A DNA stretch of 64,000 bases from Rotaria sp. Silwood1 (taxonomy: Eukaryota > Rotifera > Eurotatoria > Philodinida > Philodinidae). The stretch lies in assembly GCA_905250075.1 (NCBI GenBank), contig CAJNOP010000020.1:254214-318213 (forward strand). The letters run 5' to 3'. The position numbers and the translations under genes are program-made. Each line of letters opens with the position of its first letter. Within the stretch, counting starts at the first letter, position 1. The notes under the pieces were generated by a model, which made no database searches, was not told the DNA's origin, and was given only the letters and a program-made list of their open reading frames with translations. Below are positions 59,674 through 64,000 of this stretch, piece after piece.

Positions 59674-60927
59674 TTAAGATATCGTTATGTTAAAAAGCAG
59701 AAAGCCGTTGTTGATATTATTTATTGACACTGAGCTTACTTTTGTAAGACAGACGTATGAGTATGATGTTAAAATTAATTAAATACACTAAAAGAATTGT
59801 TTCAATTATTGCTGATCGACACTTATTTTGTTGCTTAGATGAACAAGACAAATACAATGAATTGATGAGTAAAAGAAAGTGTTCGAGATATTTATATTTC
59901 GTTTAGAGTTTCATAATTAAAAAAAACAATTATGTATATATATATATAATTAGAACATGTTTATACATGAACAATATGGTAAAGAATAATTAAAACAACA
60001 GTAAAATATTTTATAGACTTTATTTTGAATGGCATTTTACTTCATAGTAATAATCATGAAAATTTAATAATCATTATACATAGTAGAACTAGATATGCCA
60101 CATTTTTTTTAAACTTAATATAATTCATACACATAAAAATAATTATATATTTCAAATTAGAAATCGATGATGTTGATCATTATTTTTTAAATTAATGTTC
60201 TCTTGAAATCATTTCAGATATATTTCACCTTCCATGCTGATGATTCATTATTAATATTGATCGTTAATTTTTCATTTAGTTATACACTTTTTCTTTCTTT
60301 GCAAAGAAAAACCATACATAATATGTATATTTGTTGTAACGTCCTTCAATTATTTCATGCGTGTATAAAATTCAAATTCATTAGTTTCATACATCGTCAC
60401 ACATGCTTTTTTGTGTTTACTACTTATTCGAATATTTCAAGTAAAAAACAAACGAACGCTAATTCATCAAATTTTTAGACAAAATAGTTTGTCGAATAAA
60501 GATTGTAGAGCATGTTTTTTAAAATAATTAAATGAAAATCTGAGAACCTGTTTTGTTAATTTAAATGAAATAGTAAATAGAGTCATATAAACAATACACG
60601 CTAAATACGAAGTCGGAAACTTGTTTTTACAGTCACTGATTATCTAAATATTTTCTTTGTCGCTGAATTCTTTTTTTTTTAAGTAATTTTTTTGAAGGCC
60701 ATTTATGAATGTTATTTAATATTGAACTTTTTAAAATAATCAATTCAATTCATAAATTTGTAGGAAGATCACTGATCGACATTTTGTCTTCTAACATATT
60801 TTATACATAGAGGTAAATATCGTGAAAATTTGAATATTTGCTTTTCTTTTTAACGAAGTTTTCCTACTGTTCATCATTTTATTTTTCGATCAACTATAAT
60901 ATTTCATATACTTCTTTGTATTTATAG

Positions 60928-61201
60928 CTTTATGGACCGAACTTTTTCATTCAGATATCGTTAGGGTCATTGACAAAGCACGTCTAAGTGAATGGGAAGG
61001 AATACATCGGAACTACACCCAGTAGAGGAAGCGTCAAGCATTTCTGAACGATCAGAGCTTTACGATAAATATTTTGCTTGTCTTCACATAACTTTTAGTG
61101 ACATTTTGAACCTTAGTTTATTTTGAAGCATATTTTAAAATAGGAATGAATCAGATGAATACGAATATGGTGTTGAAATAATGGAAGATTGTGCTACACG
61201 G
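60928..61201 (+). pseudogene. Exon-like fragments of an unrecognised gene
   Basis: After TTTATAG a plus-strand stretch reads WTELFHSDIVRVIDKARLSE and WEGIHRNYTQ before a stop. About 120 bp on, after AAAATAG, a second reads NESDEYEYGVEIMEDCATR followed by a GTAAAC donor. The composition is protein-like and unlike the surroundings, but the two cannot be joined cleanly and no family is recognised. Probably relics. Confidence 0.25.
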
Positions 61202-61452
61202 GTAAACGGTTATTTTCTCGAGCAGTAATATGAACTTTATTATATTTACGAGTATCATTTGTATTAAACTTCATTTTCTACCTGGACATCCAAGGGAAAG
61301 CTAAATATGATTGCACGAAAAATAGTTGAAAAATTTTCAACAAAAGATTTTTTCATTTATTTTCAAAGTGGAGTTAGGCCATTGATGTAATTTATTTACA
61401 TTACAAATCCATTTTATTGTATTGGTGATATTTATTCATTTGAAAATTACTA

Positions 61453-61725
61453 TCAAATATAACATAAAATCAATGTTGGTAGTTGTATAATAAAACATAG
61501 TGTATGAATTAAACTCGGACTATTTACTGAAATAAAAGAATAGCGTGCACAGAATATATCAGCTTGAAGAACGTTTTGATCTGTTAAAACAATACAAAAA
61601 TTATGGTTTAGAACATTGAGTTTCTGATCAAGCTCACGTAGAAAAACCTCCGAAATTATTAACTGATTTAATCTAATTTCTTCATCATGATATACTTGTT
61701 GCTCTATTTGAATGTTTTTCATCAT
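61453..61725 (-). other. Possible coding scrap, unrecognised
   Basis: The first 60 codons or so (from IQIEQQVYHDEEIRLNQLII to QNVLQADIFC) have balanced composition; the remainder turns hydrophobic and random. No splice partners or family found. Confidence 0.2.
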
Positions 61726-63455
61726 ACAGATTAAAGAAAACGATCACCATATTTCTTTGCAAGCGATCTCTGTAATTATTTTTTTTCTCGAGAAACAGTA
61801 ATGCCATCGAAACTTTGTTCTAATTAGGTGAAATTAACTGAATTCTTCTTACGAAAACTTTCCCGATGTTTTCAATTTCTATTGTTCTCTCTGAACAAAA
61901 ATAAACGTAGACTTCAATGTTAACCTCAAATCTCACGAATCAATACCATGGAATATCTTTCAGATAAAGTTGCAGAATGAATTCAAAATAGCATAAGTAA
62001 TGTTATATTTATTTTAGAATAAACGAATATATTTTCAAAGAGAAACGATGCATGTTGTCTACTCTAGATAGCTCATTGTTTTTTAGTTATATAATATAGA
62101 TTAAGAATATCACTTTCTATTCATTAGAAAGGAAGAAATTGGTTGAGGAACATTAGCATACAACAAAAATTGATAGCAAGAATTATGATAAATATAAAGT
62201 AAGGAAAACCTCTATCTACATCTTTTGTATTGATATATTTTACAAAAGCAGATTTTTTGCCTTGGATAATAATGAACATATTTTAACCTTGTTGTTTATT
62301 TATATTCAAAACTGAATCCAAACTTTGTTTATACCATCTTCAATCGGTACTAAGCATCAATATATCAAAGGATATGTAATAAAATGAGAAAAAAAAGATT
62401 ATTCTATTCGATTTCATTTCAAGCTTAGAAATTCCAACTTGTAACCAATCAATGAATATTGATTATATATTCTTGTCGAATTATCTGATTGATAAATAGT
62501 GATGGTAATGAAAACTATTACATGAGAAATAGTTTATGTGATTTTGAAAAAAGTCAAGAAAACAAATGACATAGAGAAAACCAATTTATTTCATTTTTTT
62601 TTAGATTTGTAATTTTGGTTGAGTACGTGTGGTTCTGTTTTGCATTTATCCACAGCCACACTCTGAAGTTTAATCTCATCAACTTTTGAAAATATCATTC
62701 TCTTTGTTCTAATGAACTCCTTCAAATGAACATATGATCGATTTGCTTGTTGCAATATTTGAATCGATCAACTTATCTTATCAACGAAGTTCCAGATTCT
62801 TAGACAAACATTAGACATCACCTAATTTTGTCAAGCAATAACAGCATTTCAATACTATGAAAAGATACCGCATCGTCGATAATTATTATGGTTAGAAAAA
62901 ACTCTATTGCAACTCTTCTTTTTTCATGAAATAACTGACTTATATTGAACAATAGAAGAAATAGTGTCTTGACAAAAACTATTATACAATTAGTTCTAAT
63001 CATTATACTATGAATGAAGATTTTATTATGATTTTCAACTGGGCGCAATTTTGCCAACAAATTCCTTTCCATCTTTTACTGTTGATAACGTCGAGATATG
63101 TGTGAAAAATGAAATGTTTGAAGGATTTCTAAATGAATTTTATTGTGTTGCTTTAAATTATTTTAGTCGAGCTTTTAGAGTTTTATAATATATCAAATAA
63201 AAAGTATCTAACAAAACAAAAAATTCCTTCTTCAGTAATTATACAGTACAAAAAAAAACAAAAAAATGAGTTCATTTAATAGGAAAGATCTTTCAAAACT
63301 TAAACTTTTCTTTTTAAACTTTTTTGAAATAAACTTGCAGTAAATAGTAGAAATGCTTATAAATTTACCCTTATTTGAATAATTTTAAATTAAAAAAAGA
63401 AATGCGAAATAAGATGAATAAAACTATAGATTTAAGAGAAAAACGCTCTCCTCAA

Positions 63456-64000
63456 TTACTTACGAAGGAACCATTCGGAGTAATTCATTGTTTTTTTCAA
63501 ACCATTTTGCTGGTTTTTTTCAGCGTTCTTTGTTGTTTCAATAATCTTAGATACCATATCTTTAAAGATATTTCTTTTTATAGATTTTTCATGTTGTGAG
63601 TTATAATTTAATAATCTGTGAGTTGCTGTTTTTTTTTCTGAATTATCGAATATCAATAGTGTCATCTTTATTCTTTTTTGAATAATGTGATGCCCAAATA
63701 ATTCATTCTTTTGTATGATTTCGTATTCCTAAGTACATCTTATTGTACTTGTTAGCTTATTGAGGTTATCTACCTATGAACTAATTTCTTCCTCCTTCAG
63801 TTTTGTTATAATGACAATATTGTCCACATATCTTCATAACCTTTATGATTTATTAACTTTTTGCATGTGCTTTTTTAATAATCATTCATGCAGAGGTCCA
63901 CCAAAGTATTTAATACTGCACTTTCCATATATAAACTCTGTTTTTTTTGTCTATAAAATCTCTCGTTGGATTGACAATAACTATTGTTTAATGATAATAA
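63456..64000 (-). mobile_element. Degenerate Penelope-like element reverse transcriptase (continues beyond window)
   Basis: On the minus strand, in pieces from several frames: QSNERFYRQKKQ then ESAVLNTLVDLCMNDY (the family's N-x-x-F/YRQ-x-x-G...MGSxLSxxLADL-M strand), then RYVDNIVIITKLK (catalytic YVDD box changed to YVDN), then VDNLNKLTSTIRCT-stop-EYEI (the LN...I-F-T-x-E strand). The 69-codon frame 63456-63665 comes next, with TATHRLLNYNSQHEKSIKRN, matching the Penelope Y-R-K-x-T-H-T-x-R-Y-L-x-Y-x-S-x-H motif. Several stops and frame changes show it is dead. Its 5' part lies outside the window; no GIY-YIG domain is seen. Confidence 0.72.

Larger units (their letters stand above)
59674..63455. 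other. Intergenic, largely empty, with a few exon-like scraps
   Basis: 3.8 kb of AT-rich DNA. Scraps with possible splice signals occur at about 60928-61201 (+) and an open frame at 61453-61725 (minus), listed separately. Nothing else is recognised. Confidence 0.45.

Noticed and set aside
1-64000. CRISPR arrays, rRNA operon, tRNA genes, telomeric repeats
   Set aside because: Looked for by eye and not found. tRNA genes could be missed without a folding search; a covariance-model scan would settle it.

Overview
This window looks like AT-rich nuclear DNA from a small invertebrate, most likely a bdelloid rotifer of the Rotaria/Adineta kind. That is inferred, not proven. The support is: short spliced introns (about 50-100 bp, GT...AG) between animal-type exons; animal-specific ciliary and membrane genes; a fungal/bacterial-type oxygenase ORF without introns; a tandem family of ARM-TIR-SAM proteins beside a leucine-rich F-box-like gene; and many small DNA transposons plus a Penelope-like retroelement. 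Two runs of exactly 100 N (46107-46206 and 58667-58766) are scaffold gaps of unknown true size.

Layout. 1-697: 3' end of an unrecognised plus-strand gene. 1084-2018: a GTP cyclohydrolase I feedback regulatory protein (GFRP) homologue with an acidic tail. 2958-3660: a decayed reverse transcriptase. 4213-20496 (minus): a very long gene for the axonemal protein CFAP74. One of its introns holds a 1.1 kb inverted repeat and another, 4.9 kb long, holds a complete MpaB/DUF2236 oxygenase ORF. 20559-25159 (minus): tubulin polyglutamylase subunit TPGS1, whose 2.3 kb intron contains an ankyrin-repeat gene on the opposite strand. TPGS1 and CFAP74 lie on the same strand 62 bp apart, with a 3' splice site directly before the CFAP74 ATG, which suggests an operon-like pair. 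25516-26083 (+): ribosomal protein eL34, divergent from TPGS1. 26297-26917: a near-perfect 620 bp palindrome. 29405-30286 (minus): the calcium channel Flower. 32733-34712: a complete but inactivated Tc1/mariner-type transposon with a DD37E transposase. 37629-41173 (+): a CCDC15-like centriolar protein with an apparent 11-nt microexon.

41902-59673 is an accessory block. An intact 842-residue ARM-TIR-SAM gene (41902-44726) is followed by a segmental duplication of its upstream DNA, placed so that the first gap very probably hides a second copy. Then come the broken 3' exon of another copy (50984-51300), three small inverted-repeat or TTAA-flanked elements, a membrane-anchor/Thr-rich gene remnant, an LRR gene cut by the second gap, and the 5' half of another ARM-TIR paralogue (58767-59673). 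The rest is mostly non-coding DNA. At the right edge (63456-64000, minus) lies a degenerate Penelope-like reverse transcriptase.

Functionally the left half is dominated by cilium/centriole genes (CFAP74, TPGS1, CCDC15-like) plus housekeeping eL34. The right half resembles an innate-immunity-like or NAD-signalling gene cluster shaped by duplication, transposons and assembly gaps.
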